DNA of 25,174 bases from CAYSPT01 sp964432985 (GTDB taxonomy: Bacteria > Muiribacteriota > CAYSPT01), in the NCBI GenBank assembly GCA_964432985.1, contig CAYSPT010000071.1:1-25174 (forward strand). Direction: 5' to 3'. The notes beneath the pieces were generated by a model. It was not told the origin of the DNA, made no database searches, and was given only the letters and a program-made list of their open reading frames with translations. Shown here piece after piece: positions 1 through 8,458 of this stretch; position 1 is the stretch's first letter, and the number at the start of each line of letters is the position of its first letter. The position numbers and the translations under genes are program-made.

Positions 1-31
1 CTTTTCTTGACTGTTTCGCTAAAATACGATA

Positions 32-47
32 TCCCTGTAGACAGGGA
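32..47. promoter_or_regulatory. Short perfect inverted repeat upstream of the ankyrin/TPR gene
   Basis: TCCCTGT and ACAGGGA form a perfect 7-base inverted repeat around a 2-base centre, ending 26 bases before the ATG at 74. The position suits a repressor operator or a short 5' UTR hairpin. No convincing -35/-10 pair could be assigned in the 73 bases available, because the window starts here. The regulatory role is inference. Confidence 0.3.
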
Positions 48-73
48 CGATGCATAGAAGGGAATAAAGCCGT

Positions 74-1291
74 ATGCACTATCGAAATATCTGTTTAATC
101 CTGGTCGTCCCCCTGATACTGTCCCTCGCAACAGGTGCAGCCGGGGGGCAGCAGATGAGCGAGACCACCAATCGGTTCCTGTGGGCGGTACGTGACGGTA
201 ACCAGGACGTGGTCAACATGATGCTGGAGATAGGGGATGTATCTGTGGACGTTCGTGATGCCGGCGAACGAAACGCTCTGCACTACGCCATCAAGTTCGG
301 GCAGACTGGCATGGTCCGTCTGCTGCTCAAGCACGGGTGTGATTCCCGGGCCCGTGACGAGAGAAACATGTTTCCACTTATGATAGCGGCCCTGGAAAAT
401 AATGTGGAAGCGGCCCAGATGCTTCTCGACTCTGGGGTGCCGGTGGATGACACTGGCTTCTACAGCCAATCTGACGGTGAAACCGACAGCACCGCTCTCA
501 TCATGGCTGCACAGGCGGGCGCGTACGAAGTGGCGGAACTGCTCTTGGAGCAGGGCGCTAATGTCAACGCGGTATCGGCTTTTGAGCGGACCGCCCTTTT
601 CTGGGCCAACAAAGAAGGGCAATCCCGTGTGGCGGAACTCCTTGGACAGCACGGTGGCGTCACCGATCCCGACCTGGCCCGGGAATTGTCCTCAAAACCT
701 GTCTCTCCACCAGAGACTGGTCACGATGACGGTTCAGGGGCAGGGACACCGGGATTGTCTCAAGCTGAGAATTCCACCTGGAATGATCTTTACGATCGTG
801 CTGAGGTTCTGGCGAAAGAAACCAGGTACGATGAAGCCCTGGCCGCGGCCCGTGAAGCCTTGACCGTGGCCGGGGAGGTGTTCGGACCTCAGAGCAGCCA
901 GGTGGTCAGGACACACAACCGGCTTGGTCAGGTCCTGGAAAAGCAGGGAAAGCTGAAAGAGGCCGGCCAGTGTTACCACCAGGCATTGTCTGTTTGGAAA
1001 AAAGTCTCTGATAAAGAATCCGTCGACCAGGCCGAGGTTTGTTACAACTTCGGTCTTCTGTACAAACGGCAGAAGAACTATAAACAGGCTGGTAAACTGC
1101 TCTCGAGGGCGCTGAAGATCTACCGCACCCTGGATGGATATCGCAACAAATCCCAAACTGCGTCTGCCATGCTGGAAATTGCGGATATCTATTTTCAGAT
1201 GGGGAAAGAAGATAAAGCCCATACGATGAAGAAACGGGCCGATCAGCTATTACAGCAGATCAATAAAGACTATCCGGAACACGAAAAATAA
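74..1291 (+). CDS. Secreted ankyrin-repeat and TPR protein
   Basis: A 405-residue protein probably exported by Sec: residues 1-25 have a hydrophobic core (ICLILVVPLILSLATGA). Residues about 30-200 hold four or five ankyrin repeats with the usual signatures (ALHYAIKFGQTGMVRLLLKHG, ALIMAAQAGAYEVAELLLEQGANVN). A Ser/Pro/Gly-rich linker follows at about 205-232. Residues about 235-395 hold tetratricopeptide repeats of the kinesin-light-chain type (VVRTHNRLGQVLEKQGKLKEA, AEVCYNFGLLYKRQKNYKQAG). Both repeat types bind proteins, so this is probably a periplasmic or surface scaffold without enzymatic activity. The ATG at 74 has GAAGGGA about 10 bases upstream. It converges on the S41 peptidase gene with only 23 bases between them. 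The partner and exact role cannot be read from the sequence. Confidence 0.9.
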   Translation: MHYRNICLILVVPLILSLATGAAGGQQMSETTNRFLWAVRDGNQDVVNMMLEIGDVSVDVRDAGERNALHYAIKFGQTGMVRLLLKHGCDSRARDERNMFPLMIAALENNVEAAQMLLDSGVPVDDTGFYSQSDGETDSTALIMAAQAGAYEVAELLLEQGANVNAVSAFERTALFWANKEGQSRVAELLGQHGGVTDPDLARELSSKPVSPPETGHDDGSGAGTPGLSQAENSTWNDLYDRAEVLAKETRYDEALAAAREALTVAGEVFGPQSSQVVRTHNRLGQVLEKQGKLKEAGQCYHQALSVWKKVSDKESVDQAEVCYNFGLLYKRQKNYKQAGKLLSRALKIYRTLDGYRNKSQTASAMLEIADIYFQMGKEDKAHTMKKRADQLLQQINKDYPEHEK

Positions 1292-1314
1292 CATGTTGCG
1301 ACAGTAAATGACGT

Positions 1315-2730
1315 TTACCGGTCACCCAAAATATCAGATACCATGAGAAGTTCAAGAGCTTTTTTCAGCTGGTAGTCCCGCTCGAGGATTTCCTTGTTCT
1401 CTTTCTTCAGCTTCTCTTCTTCCGAAAGCTCCTCCTCGCTCTCCTCATCCTGTCCTTCCTGCGCTTCCTCATCCCCGTTATCCTCGTTCTTCTTGCGTTC
1501 CTCTTCCTCCTGCTCTTTCCATATGTTCTGGAGGAACTGCTCTTCTTCTTCGTCCTTTCGGGGTTTGACCTCTTCCTCTTCTTCCTCTTCGTCTTTTTCT
1601 GGTTTCGGCATCTCAATTACGATGTCGGGTTCGATCCCCTTTTCGTGGATGAGCTCTCCGCTTGGTGTGTAGTACTTGGATACGGTGCACACCAGGGCGG
1701 ACCCGTCGAGAAGCGGGAAGATGTGCTGCACAGAGCCTTTACCGAAGGATTTCATCCCCAACAGCACTCCGCGCTTCGAGTCACGGACGGCTCCGGACAC
1801 TATCTCAGAAGCTGAAGCCGAACCCTGGTTGATGAGAACCACCAGAGGGGTTTTGGGGAATACAGGATCCTGGTTGGTGTAATATTTGGCATTGCTGGAA
1901 GGGATTCTGCCCTTGGTGTAGACCACCAGTTCGTTGCGTGGGAGGAACATGCTGCTTACTTCCACTGCTCCCTGGAGCAGTCCACCGGGATTTGATCTCA
2001 GATCGAGGAGAATACCGGCCGGGTTCTTCTCTTTCAGCTTGATGAGCTCTTCTCGGAGATCCTTTCCGGTGTCTTTACTGAAACTGACTATCCGGATATA
2101 GGCGAACTTGTCTTTGAACATCCTGGACTTGACCGATTTCAGGTGAATGACCGCCCTGGTAAGATCGAATATATGCGGTTTGCTGTCACTCTTGCGTTTG
2201 ATGGTCAGTACACATTTTGTTCCCGGAACCCCGCGCATCTGATTCACGGCTTCTTCGAGCGTAATCCCCTTGGTGTAGGCATCATCAATTTTAATGATAC
2301 GGTCCATGGCTTCCACTCCGGCTTTGAAGGCGGGAGTGTCTTCAATTGGCGAAACCACGGTGAGTATGTCGTCTCTGAGGCTGATAACAATCCCCAGACC
2401 ACCGTACTCTCCCTGGAGCCGAATGTTCATTTCATCACTTTCTTTGGGCTCCACGAAATGGGTGTATGGATCGAGGCTTTTCACGTATTCCTTGATCATG
2501 GTATAGATCAATTCACGGGAGGTGAATTTTTCCTCGTACTTTTCGTAAAGGGTGGTTACAGCCTGTCTCAGGATGTTGATGTCTCTTCTGAAGTCGTCGT
2601 CATCTCCCTTTCCCTTGCGTCCGGCGGCTGATTTGTCTACCGGTGCCGCGATTACTGACGAAAACGACAGCAGCACGACAAGCAAGCATGCCATGACTAT
2701 AGACAGGTGTCTCCTTGCAGGTCTGATCAT
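1315..2730 (-). CDS. S41-family C-terminal processing peptidase with acidic tail
   Basis: A 471-residue CtpA/Prc-type serine endopeptidase that would cut proteins near their C-termini in the periplasm. A signal peptide covers residues 1-29 (core IVMACLLVVLLSFSSVIAA). A PDZ domain lies at about 103-185 (GEYGGLGIVISLRDD, IEDTPAFKAGVEAMDRIIKI), followed by the protease core at about 205-375. The catalytic serine is S306 in NQGSASASEIVSGA and the general-base lysine is K331 in FGKGSVQ; their 25-residue spacing is normal for the family. Residues about 376-450 form a tail very rich in Glu and Lys, likely disordered or coiled coil, which ordinary CtpA proteins lack. Symbol ctpA is possible, but several paralogues usually exist in a genome, so none is given. 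An extended -10 promoter fits just upstream. Confidence 0.93.
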   Translation of the reverse strand: MIRPARRHLSIVMACLLVVLLSFSSVIAAPVDKSAAGRKGKGDDDDFRRDINILRQAVTTLYEKYEEKFTSRELIYTMIKEYVKSLDPYTHFVEPKESDEMNIRLQGEYGGLGIVISLRDDILTVVSPIEDTPAFKAGVEAMDRIIKIDDAYTKGITLEEAVNQMRGVPGTKCVLTIKRKSDSKPHIFDLTRAVIHLKSVKSRMFKDKFAYIRIVSFSKDTGKDLREELIKLKEKNPAGILLDLRSNPGGLLQGAVEVSSMFLPRNELVVYTKGRIPSSNAKYYTNQDPVFPKTPLVVLINQGSASASEIVSGAVRDSKRGVLLGMKSFGKGSVQHIFPLLDGSALVCTVSKYYTPSGELIHEKGIEPDIVIEMPKPEKDEEEEEEEVKPRKDEEEEQFLQNIWKEQEEEERKKNEDNGDEEAQEGQDEESEEELSEEEKLKKENKEILERDYQLKKALELLMVSDILGDR

Positions 2731-2769
2731 CTGGTTATATCAACCTTTCCAAAGCGTAAAATTTGAAGC

Positions 2770-2798
2770 ATTCTACCATATATACTACTGGTAAACAA
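2770..2798 (-). promoter_or_regulatory. Likely sigma70 promoter (extended -10) of the S41 peptidase gene
   Basis: Read on the minus strand: TTGTTT (plus 2793-2798), a 17-base spacer, then TAGAAT (plus 2770-2775) preceded by TGG, which makes an extended -10. The -10 lies about 40 bases upstream of the ATG at 2730. The -35 is weak, but the extended -10 can compensate. Confidence 0.45.
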
Positions 2799-2928
2799 CG
2801 CTCCATCCTCGAAGGAAGTTTCACCGTATCTGCCAAATTGTGTCTTCAGACAGCTATTGTGAATGCCGATAAGTCATGAGAGAAGTTACTATCTACAATT
2901 GAAATATATTTTGAAGGGATCATCTCTC

Positions 2929-3291
2929 ATGAACAAGAAAAAAGTAATACTGGCGTTTGCCATCCTTATTGGCTGCATGGCTATGGCATTTGGGTGTCAG
3001 GTCAATGAAAGGGGAGATAAGACTGGAGCAGTGGAAGGACGGGTTACCGATTCCATGGGTAATCCCATAGAAAAGGTCATCATCTCTTCAACCGGTTTGA
3101 AGTGGACCACCGGCACCGGCACCAACGGTAAATTTGTCCTGGGGGATGTTCCAATCGGTGACCAGGTAGTCTTTGCCGAAAAAACAGGATATGTGAAGCG
3201 GATGCGTGCCGTGACCATTCCTCTTGGTGAAACTGTCTACAGCGTTAACTTTGTCATGGTCCGGGAAGATCTCTATCTCGGTGATCTTTGA
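2929..3291 (+). CDS. Small lipoprotein with one CarboxypepD_reg-like domain
   Basis: The ATG at 2929 is preferred over an in-frame ATG at 2863 because it starts a clear signal sequence and has GAAGGGA 9 bases upstream; the product is 120 residues. After MNKKK and a hydrophobic stretch there are two possible lipidation cysteines, C16 (LIGC) and C23 (AFGC). Residues about 35-108 form one beta-sandwich of the carboxypeptidase regulatory-like type: GRVTDSMGNPI at the start, then the GTGTNGKFVLGDVPIGD turn and AEKTGYVK. Such domains are structural or ligand-binding modules of surface proteins. The next gene begins 49 bases downstream on the same strand and opens with the same domain, so the two probably form an operon and a surface complex. 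Confidence 0.8.
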   Translation: MNKKKVILAFAILIGCMAMAFGCQVNERGDKTGAVEGRVTDSMGNPIEKVIISSTGLKWTTGTGTNGKFVLGDVPIGDQVVFAEKTGYVKRMRAVTIPLGETVYSVNFVMVREDLYLGDL

Positions 3292-3340
3292 TTAAAACTT
3301 TACAAGTGGCTTTATTGATAACTTGCGGAGGCGGTTTTTC

Positions 3341-5359
3341 GTGAAGGCAAATCCCCACATTCGTACCAGGTTGACGGGGTGCATCGGTTTGTTCCTGGTG
3401 TGTGCGCTGGCCGTGCTGTCCGGGTGTATTCAGGACAGGATGCGGGATCTCTATACCGTGGTGAGTGGTACGGTCCGGGATTCGGATGGAAATGGTATCG
3501 CGGGAGCCACTGTTTGTGTCTATGGCGTAAATCCAAAACGTCAGACCCTTTCGGACGGTTTCTACCAGATCGCCTGGGTTCCGCTGGGCGTGGTCCAGGT
3601 CATAGCAGAAAAGGAAGGTTACCAATCGGTTATTCAGCACACCACGGTTGAACTGCACCAGGACAACGACGGCGTTGATTTCACGCTCATATCGGTGGAA
3701 CTGTTCGAGCCCGAGGTTATCTCGGGCCGCGGTGTGCGGCTCACCTGGGAGGAGTCCAGGGACGTGGGATTTGCTGCCTACGAAGTGTACCGCTCCAACT
3801 CGGCGGGCGTATCCCGCAGCGATGTGCTGGTGGAGAGGATTGAAAATGTCAGGACCACCTCCGCCTATGATTCGGTCATCCTCGATACCGGCACCCTGTA
3901 CTACAAGGTGTATGTAATCAACAAAACCGACAAAGCCTTCGCCTCCAACGAGGTATCCACCGAAGCTCCTAACCAACTTGCCGGAACGCTGCGGCACGAC
4001 ACGACCCTGACGGCTGAAGGGTCCCCCTACTCCATAACTGGAGATCTGACGGTGCTCAGAGGCGTGGTTTTGACAATCGAGCCGGGAACGAGCATTGTGT
4101 TCTCCCTGACCGATTCACTTTCTTCCGGAGAAGATCAGAACCTTTGCGAGCTGATAGTCGAAGGAACCTTGACGGCCTCCGGCACCTCGGACTCACCGGT
4201 GGTCTTCACCTCGGCAGCGGACACCGGGGAGCCCGGCAACTGGTATGGCATTATTTTTTACAATGACAGTGACGACTCCCGGTGCCTGCTGGACATGGTA
4301 CAGATCAAGTATGCCAGGGTTGGTGTGAAGTCGGTTCTTTCCTCCCCACGGATCCGCTCGTCGGAAATAACCGGGTGCATGGACGGGGTCCACGCGCAGT
4401 CGAACTCCACCATGGAAGTAACCCAGACACTTTTCAAGGACCTCACCGGTTGGGCCTTCACATCGTCGGGCTCGACACCGCTTTTCAAAGGCAACAATGT
4501 CCAGAGCTGCCTCGGCGGTGTCCGGGCTATCGGGGGCTCGAATCCCCGGATAGAAGGCAATATGATCCAGGGAAGCTCTACCGGAACGGGGGTCTATGTC
4601 CGCGAAGCGTCTCCCCTGGTTACCGACAACCAGATTACCAACAACAAATGCGGTGTTCTGTGCCGCGACGTGGATGACACGGTCACCGTCTCGAACAACC
4701 AGATAATGGACAACAGCGCTGAAAACGTGCGCCTGGAAAAGGCGGGTATCATCCTGTCGGGTAACCAGATCACTTCAAGTGAAATCGGTGTTCGTGTTAC
4801 CGGCGGCGCACCCGAAATCAGGGAGAATTTCATCGAGTCAAACACCACCGGTCTGATCCTGGAGGAGGAGTGCCAGGGGACTGTCAAGAACAACTGGATT
4901 CGGCAAAACAAACTGTTTGGAATCGACGTGGATGACTCTACTCCCACGATAACTCACAATGAGATCACCACCACCTCCGACGGAGACATTTTGGGCGACG
5001 GTATTCGTTGCCAAAACGACGCTGTCGCGGTCATAAGCTGGAACCTCATTGATTCGAACAATCAGCACGGTATCATGTGTTTCGGCTCCAATCCCCTCAT
5101 CACCTACTGTAATATCCAGAACAACAAGGGATACGCTGTACTCAACGGCGGGGTTCTTGGAATAGCAGGCGGACAGGAAGGAAACTACCTGGCCGGCAAC
5201 AACAATGCGGCTGAAGACGAGGTAGATTCCACCTCCGGCGGGGTGGCGGACGGAACTGCCGACTGGGACTCACAGTCCACACCGATGCAGTATTTGCAGG
5301 TGGATGCGGTGCTGGATGCCGAGACGCAGATTATTCCCGGCGCTGGTCCGGAAAGTTGA
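3341..5359 (+). CDS. Lipoprotein with CarboxypepD_reg, FN3 and right-handed beta-helix domains
   Basis: The GTG at 3341 is preferred over a TTG at 3323: GGAGG sits 9 bases upstream and the signal peptide then begins MKANPHIRTR. The product is 672 residues. The lipobox LSGC gives lipid attachment at C29. Residues about 42-110 are a CarboxypepD_reg-like sandwich (GTVRDSDGNGIAGATV). Residues about 120-215 look like fibronectin type III (LTWEESRDVGFAAYEVYRS; LYYKVYVINK). From about 220 to 635 are repeated short strands with NxI/GNxI turns (ISGNQITSS-like units) typical of PbH1 right-handed parallel beta-helices, as in NosD/CASH proteins. These often bind or cleave polysaccharides, but no catalytic site is identifiable. 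The last 29 bases overlap the convergent isomerase gene. Confidence 0.88.
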   Translation: MKANPHIRTRLTGCIGLFLVCALAVLSGCIQDRMRDLYTVVSGTVRDSDGNGIAGATVCVYGVNPKRQTLSDGFYQIAWVPLGVVQVIAEKEGYQSVIQHTTVELHQDNDGVDFTLISVELFEPEVISGRGVRLTWEESRDVGFAAYEVYRSNSAGVSRSDVLVERIENVRTTSAYDSVILDTGTLYYKVYVINKTDKAFASNEVSTEAPNQLAGTLRHDTTLTAEGSPYSITGDLTVLRGVVLTIEPGTSIVFSLTDSLSSGEDQNLCELIVEGTLTASGTSDSPVVFTSAADTGEPGNWYGIIFYNDSDDSRCLLDMVQIKYARVGVKSVLSSPRIRSSEITGCMDGVHAQSNSTMEVTQTLFKDLTGWAFTSSGSTPLFKGNNVQSCLGGVRAIGGSNPRIEGNMIQGSSTGTGVYVREASPLVTDNQITNNKCGVLCRDVDDTVTVSNNQIMDNSAENVRLEKAGIILSGNQITSSEIGVRVTGGAPEIRENFIESNTTGLILEEECQGTVKNNWIRQNKLFGIDVDDSTPTITHNEITTTSDGDILGDGIRCQNDAVAVISWNLIDSNNQHGIMCFGSNPLITYCNIQNNKGYAVLNGGVLGIAGGQEGNYLAGNNNAAEDEVDSTSGGVADGTADWDSQSTPMQYLQVDAVLDAETQIIPGAGPES

Positions 5360-6221
5360 CCTTCTCTGTTGTTAAAACCGAAATTTGACTCCCTGCCTTG
5401 AGACGGTTTTTCAGTGCGTACCCGGCCCGGCGGAGAAAAGAGTGCCAGCTTCCACGGTCGCTAGCCGGCTTGATCAGCTCCAGGGTAAGAAAACCGCGAT
5501 ATCCCACGGTATTAAAGGTTGATAAAGCCTCGTCCCAGTTAATGGTACCGCGTCCCGGCGGTAGATGATCGTCGCCGGTCTTACAGTTGTCGGATATATG
5601 AGTGGTGATGATGGTTCCCCGGGCGGAGCGGATCAGCTTGGGAACGCTGGAGTACAGGTGTGCGTGGGACGTGTCCAGGCAGGTTCCAACTCCTCTATTT
5701 CTGTAGTGATCGGCCAAGTTAAACAGGCCTTCGTAACTGCCACCCATGTACCTGGGAGTGATGTTTTCCAGGGCGATTTTTACCTTGAGTTTCAGGGATA
5801 CCGTGAGAAGTTCATCAATACTTTTCTTTAGTTGCATGGTGATCAGATGGGCTCCTTCAGGCTCGTTCGCCGCATGCCCGGAAGGATGAAGAACCATGGT
5901 AGGACAGCCGATAATTGAAGCTGCCTCACAGGCCTGCTGCTGAAGCCAGACGGAATACGCGCGTTTCTTCTCGTCGAGAGACGCCAGGTCGATTCCCTGG
6001 CCGAAAGGAGCATGGAACGATACCGGCACCAGATTCAGCTTTGAAAGCTGGTGCTTGACCTTGTTAACACTTTCACGGTGATCGCAGCTGAAGTGCCCTT
6101 TCTTGGCAAAGACCTCCACATACTTGTATCCGGCAGAATGAATAAGAGAGATCGCTTCGAAAATGGTTGTTTTGTAAAAGACGCTGGTAGAAACGGCAAT
6201 GCGACCATTAAATGAAAACAT
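5331..6221 (-). CDS. Sugar-phosphate isomerase/epimerase-like TIM barrel protein
   Basis: A 296-residue cytoplasmic protein of the xylose-isomerase-like/AP-endonuclease-2 fold (COG1082 group). It starts with the usual first strand and a GYKYVEVF motif. Candidate metal ligands are present in the expected order: E in IALENI, D and H in CLDTSHAH, H in TTHISDN and E near the C-terminus in LTLELI. VSFHAPFG and VLHPSG add the conserved histidines of strands 2 and 3. Family members isomerise or epimerise sugars, or cut abasic DNA (endonuclease IV); the short length and motifs favour a sugar or polyol substrate, which cannot be named. It stands alone on its strand, and its 3' end overlaps the beta-helix lipoprotein gene by 29 bases. 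Confidence 0.87.
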   Translation of the reverse strand: MFSFNGRIAVSTSVFYKTTIFEAISLIHSAGYKYVEVFAKKGHFSCDHRESVNKVKHQLSKLNLVPVSFHAPFGQGIDLASLDEKKRAYSVWLQQQACEAASIIGCPTMVLHPSGHAANEPEGAHLITMQLKKSIDELLTVSLKLKVKIALENITPRYMGGSYEGLFNLADHYRNRGVGTCLDTSHAHLYSSVPKLIRSARGTIITTHISDNCKTGDDHLPPGRGTINWDEALSTFNTVGYRGFLTLELIKPASDRGSWHSFLRRAGYALKNRLKAGSQISVLTTEKVNFPDQRRE

Positions 6222-6420
6222 TCCTGATAACCTGTCCTTCTCGTCAAAATGCTATCATGACCCGGTTGCTACATCAATACGTGGCTTGCATCAGCTATAA
6301 CGAAGCGCTGTTGCCTGGAAGTTCCGGAGTCTGAGTCATTAAGCACTTGAGAATTTATAGTTAGAAAGTGTAGTATTGATTGTGAAGATTAACCATATGC
6401 AACAATACAGAAAATAGACG

Positions 6421-6449
6421 TTGAGATAGAAATAGGAGAATGATATCTT
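6421..6449 (+). promoter_or_regulatory. Likely sigma70 promoter of the four-gene operon
   Basis: TTGAGA at 6421-6426, a 17-base spacer, then TATCTT at 6444-6449 with TGA just before it, giving an extended -10. It is the best promoter match in the gap 6222-6502 and stands about 60 bases upstream of the first start codon. The rest of that 281-base gap is moderately AT-rich and shows no other gene or RNA that I recognise. Confidence 0.5.
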
Positions 6450-6474
6450 CCCGCTCCCCCTCTGAAAAGCGGGA
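6449..6474 (+). promoter_or_regulatory. Small hairpin in the predicted 5' UTR
   Basis: TCCCGCT (6449-6455) pairs with AGCGGGA (6468-6474) around a 12-base loop. It begins at the -10 box, close to the expected transcription start, and ends before two consecutive AAGGAGG-type sites. It could stabilise the 5' end or serve as an operator; function not shown. Confidence 0.25.
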
Positions 6475-6508
6475 TGGAGCAAGGAGGATGTGAAAGGAGG
6501 AGATGCGG

Positions 6509-7078
6509 GTGAGGAAAACGTGGCTGGTTTTGTTGGTCATTGTTGCCCTGGTTGTGTTCACGGGTGATGTTCGGGCACAGGAAGCCGAACAGGAAACGGA
6601 CCAGGAGGGCCTCATTCCCGAGGCGTTCATACAGGGCATCATGAACCAGGTGCTGGAAGAGGTCAGGGACTCGCTGAGGGAAGAGTTCGGAGAAGATTTC
6701 GAAAAATCTGGTGAAAAGCCCACTGCAGTATTCGAAACCTTGGGAAAGACCCTCATACTGTCCTTCGAGGTTATCGCCTCCGGACAGCAGAAATATCCGT
6801 TTACCGTGATGTGCGCTACCAGCAATTACAGTGTTAATTCCAGTATTGTCAGGGGAGATCAGGGACTAACCCTGGACATATCAGGATTTTTGTTTAACGT
6901 TGAGGAAGAAGCAGGCAAGATACTTCTGACCTATAACTGCAACCTGTCGTTTGAGACGGCCGAGGAAGGCGGCAACGTTCGTGCCGAGGGAAGCGCCGTG
7001 GTGGAGTTCGGAAAAGCGCACACCCTGGCCCAGCTGGGCAACCAAATACTGACGGTGAGAGTTGACATGGTGAAATAG
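6509..7078 (+). CDS. Secreted protein of unknown function, first gene of operon
   Basis: Not recognised as a known family. The GTG at 6509 is preferred over the ATG at 6503 because the AAAGGAGG site ends at 6500, 8 bases from the GTG but only 2 from the ATG. The 189-residue product starts with a signal peptide (MRKTWLVLLVIVALVVFTG, then VRAQE), followed by an acidic helical region (about 22-70, EEVRDSLREEFGEDFEKSG) and a beta-rich half (about 80-185) with alternating hydrophobic strands (ILLTYNCNLSFET, VRAEGSAVVEFG). It is probably periplasmic. The next gene follows after 60 bases on the same strand, so it likely works with the OB-fold protein, permease and hydrolase downstream. Confidence 0.75.
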   Translation: MRKTWLVLLVIVALVVFTGDVRAQEAEQETDQEGLIPEAFIQGIMNQVLEEVRDSLREEFGEDFEKSGEKPTAVFETLGKTLILSFEVIASGQQKYPFTVMCATSNYSVNSSIVRGDQGLTLDISGFLFNVEEEAGKILLTYNCNLSFETAEEGGNVRAEGSAVVEFGKAHTLAQLGNQILTVRVDMVK

Positions 7079-7138
7079 CAGGCGTGGTGTACCTGGATAT
7101 GTGTATACACAAAGAAACTTCTGGAAGGATGTGAAACG

Positions 7139-8434
7139 ATGGCCAAAAAGAAAAAACCGCCCCGGGAAAAGGCAGAATCCGGATTGAAGGTGGAAGAAAT
7201 GAAGAATCTGCAATCTGAATCAACGGAAATAGTGGCACCGGCCTCGAATAAACCGATAATTCCCGAGTCCAAGGTATTGCCCGATGATGTGTACTGTCCC
7301 AGCTGCGGTCGATTCGTGGGAGCATATGACCGCTGTCCCTACTGCCAGGCTTCCATGGAAGTGAGGATGGGACTGAAGGTAGCGCGGCGTGTGGCTGTTT
7401 TCGGGGCTATCATCGGCCTGATCCTGCTGTGGTTCGCCGCCCGGGCCAAAAAGGTGGATACCATCCAGATCGGGGAGATCAGTGTGAACCACAACATGGC
7501 CCTGGTCAGGCTTGAAGGCCAGGTGGTCAATGTCCGGCTGACACCGGAGAAAAACAACTTTTCCATTACCATTGATGATGATACCGGGACCATGAAGCTG
7601 GGTGGTTTTGATAAGCTTAAATCGTTCCAGGAGCACTTCGGAGATGGTTTCCCCCAGATCGGAGACAGGGTGGAGGTTGAAGGAAATCTGAGTATTTCCG
7701 AGCAGTGGGGGGCTTCTATGTTCCTCTCCATCCCGCGTCGCTTAAATGTGCTTAAGAAGTTCCAGCCCGATAAGCGTACCATCGCTTCTCTCACCGGGGA
7801 CGATGTGGGCTCGGTGGTGGAAATCACCGCCGATGTCATCGGAGTAAGGACGTTTCCTCCCAAGAATCCCGTTCACCGTGCATTAGAGCTGAAGGATACC
7901 ACTGGTTCCCTATCTCTGACCCTGTTCGAATCGGATTATAACAAGTTTGCTGATCAGGACCTAAGGAAGAAATTGACCACTGCCGGGCACCAGTTCATCC
8001 TGCAGGTAATCGTGGACGAATACAAGGACCAGCTCCAGCTCAAGCTGAGAGATCCTGCCAACGCCGCCTATGCTGTCTTCGTGAAAACGGTGAAGGTGGA
8101 GCCTTCTGCGGTTGCCCCGCAGAAGAAATGGGAACCCAAAGAGGTTTCCATAGCCGAGGTCGACAAGAGTATGGAGAACAAACTGGTGACTGTTGAAGGC
8201 ACCATGGAAAGCGCCCGTGAAACCGAGTGGGGGGTGAATCTGCAGCTCAAGGACGATTCCGGAACCATCACCATTTGGATCTCGAAGAATGCCGCCAAGA
8301 ACGTGATGAAAGAGCCCGTCATGTTTGCCCAGGGAACTCGCCTCAAGGTGACCGGCAAGGTGGGGCTTTACAATGACATCCTGCAGATCAAACCTTTTAA
8401 AGCGGGCGATATCGCTATTGTCGGTGGAAACTAA
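7139..8434 (+). CDS. Zinc-ribbon membrane protein with three OB-fold domains
   Basis: A 431-residue protein. A Lys-rich N-terminus precedes a zinc ribbon with C53, C56, C66 and C69 (CPSC, CPYC), then one transmembrane segment at about 85-102 (VAVFGAIIGLILLWFAA). Three OB-fold-like beta barrels follow at about 105-205, 215-320 and 335-430, each with the pattern V.VEG.V, DDTGTM or DDSGTI, GDRVEVEG or GTRLKVTG (tRNA_anti/OB-fold nucleic-acid-binding type). OB folds bind single-stranded nucleic acids, sugars or proteins. Positive charge is heaviest before the membrane segment, so the OB domains may face outward, but positive residues also follow it and the topology is uncertain. The ATG has GGAAGGA 9 bases upstream, and the permease gene starts 24 bases after its stop. 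Confidence 0.8.
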   Translation: MAKKKKPPREKAESGLKVEEMKNLQSESTEIVAPASNKPIIPESKVLPDDVYCPSCGRFVGAYDRCPYCQASMEVRMGLKVARRVAVFGAIIGLILLWFAARAKKVDTIQIGEISVNHNMALVRLEGQVVNVRLTPEKNNFSITIDDDTGTMKLGGFDKLKSFQEHFGDGFPQIGDRVEVEGNLSISEQWGASMFLSIPRRLNVLKKFQPDKRTIASLTGDDVGSVVEITADVIGVRTFPPKNPVHRALELKDTTGSLSLTLFESDYNKFADQDLRKKLTTAGHQFILQVIVDEYKDQLQLKLRDPANAAYAVFVKTVKVEPSAVAPQKKWEPKEVSIAEVDKSMENKLVTVEGTMESARETEWGVNLQLKDDSGTITIWISKNAAKNVMKEPVMFAQGTRLKVTGKVGLYNDILQIKPFKAGDIAIVGGN

Positions 8435-8458
8435 GAGGACCGGAAGGAGGAAACAGCC

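Noticed and set aside
3254..3997. Minus-strand open frame (247 codons) opposite the two lipoproteins
   Set aside because: It is antisense to clear lipoprotein and domain coding, with no motif of its own.
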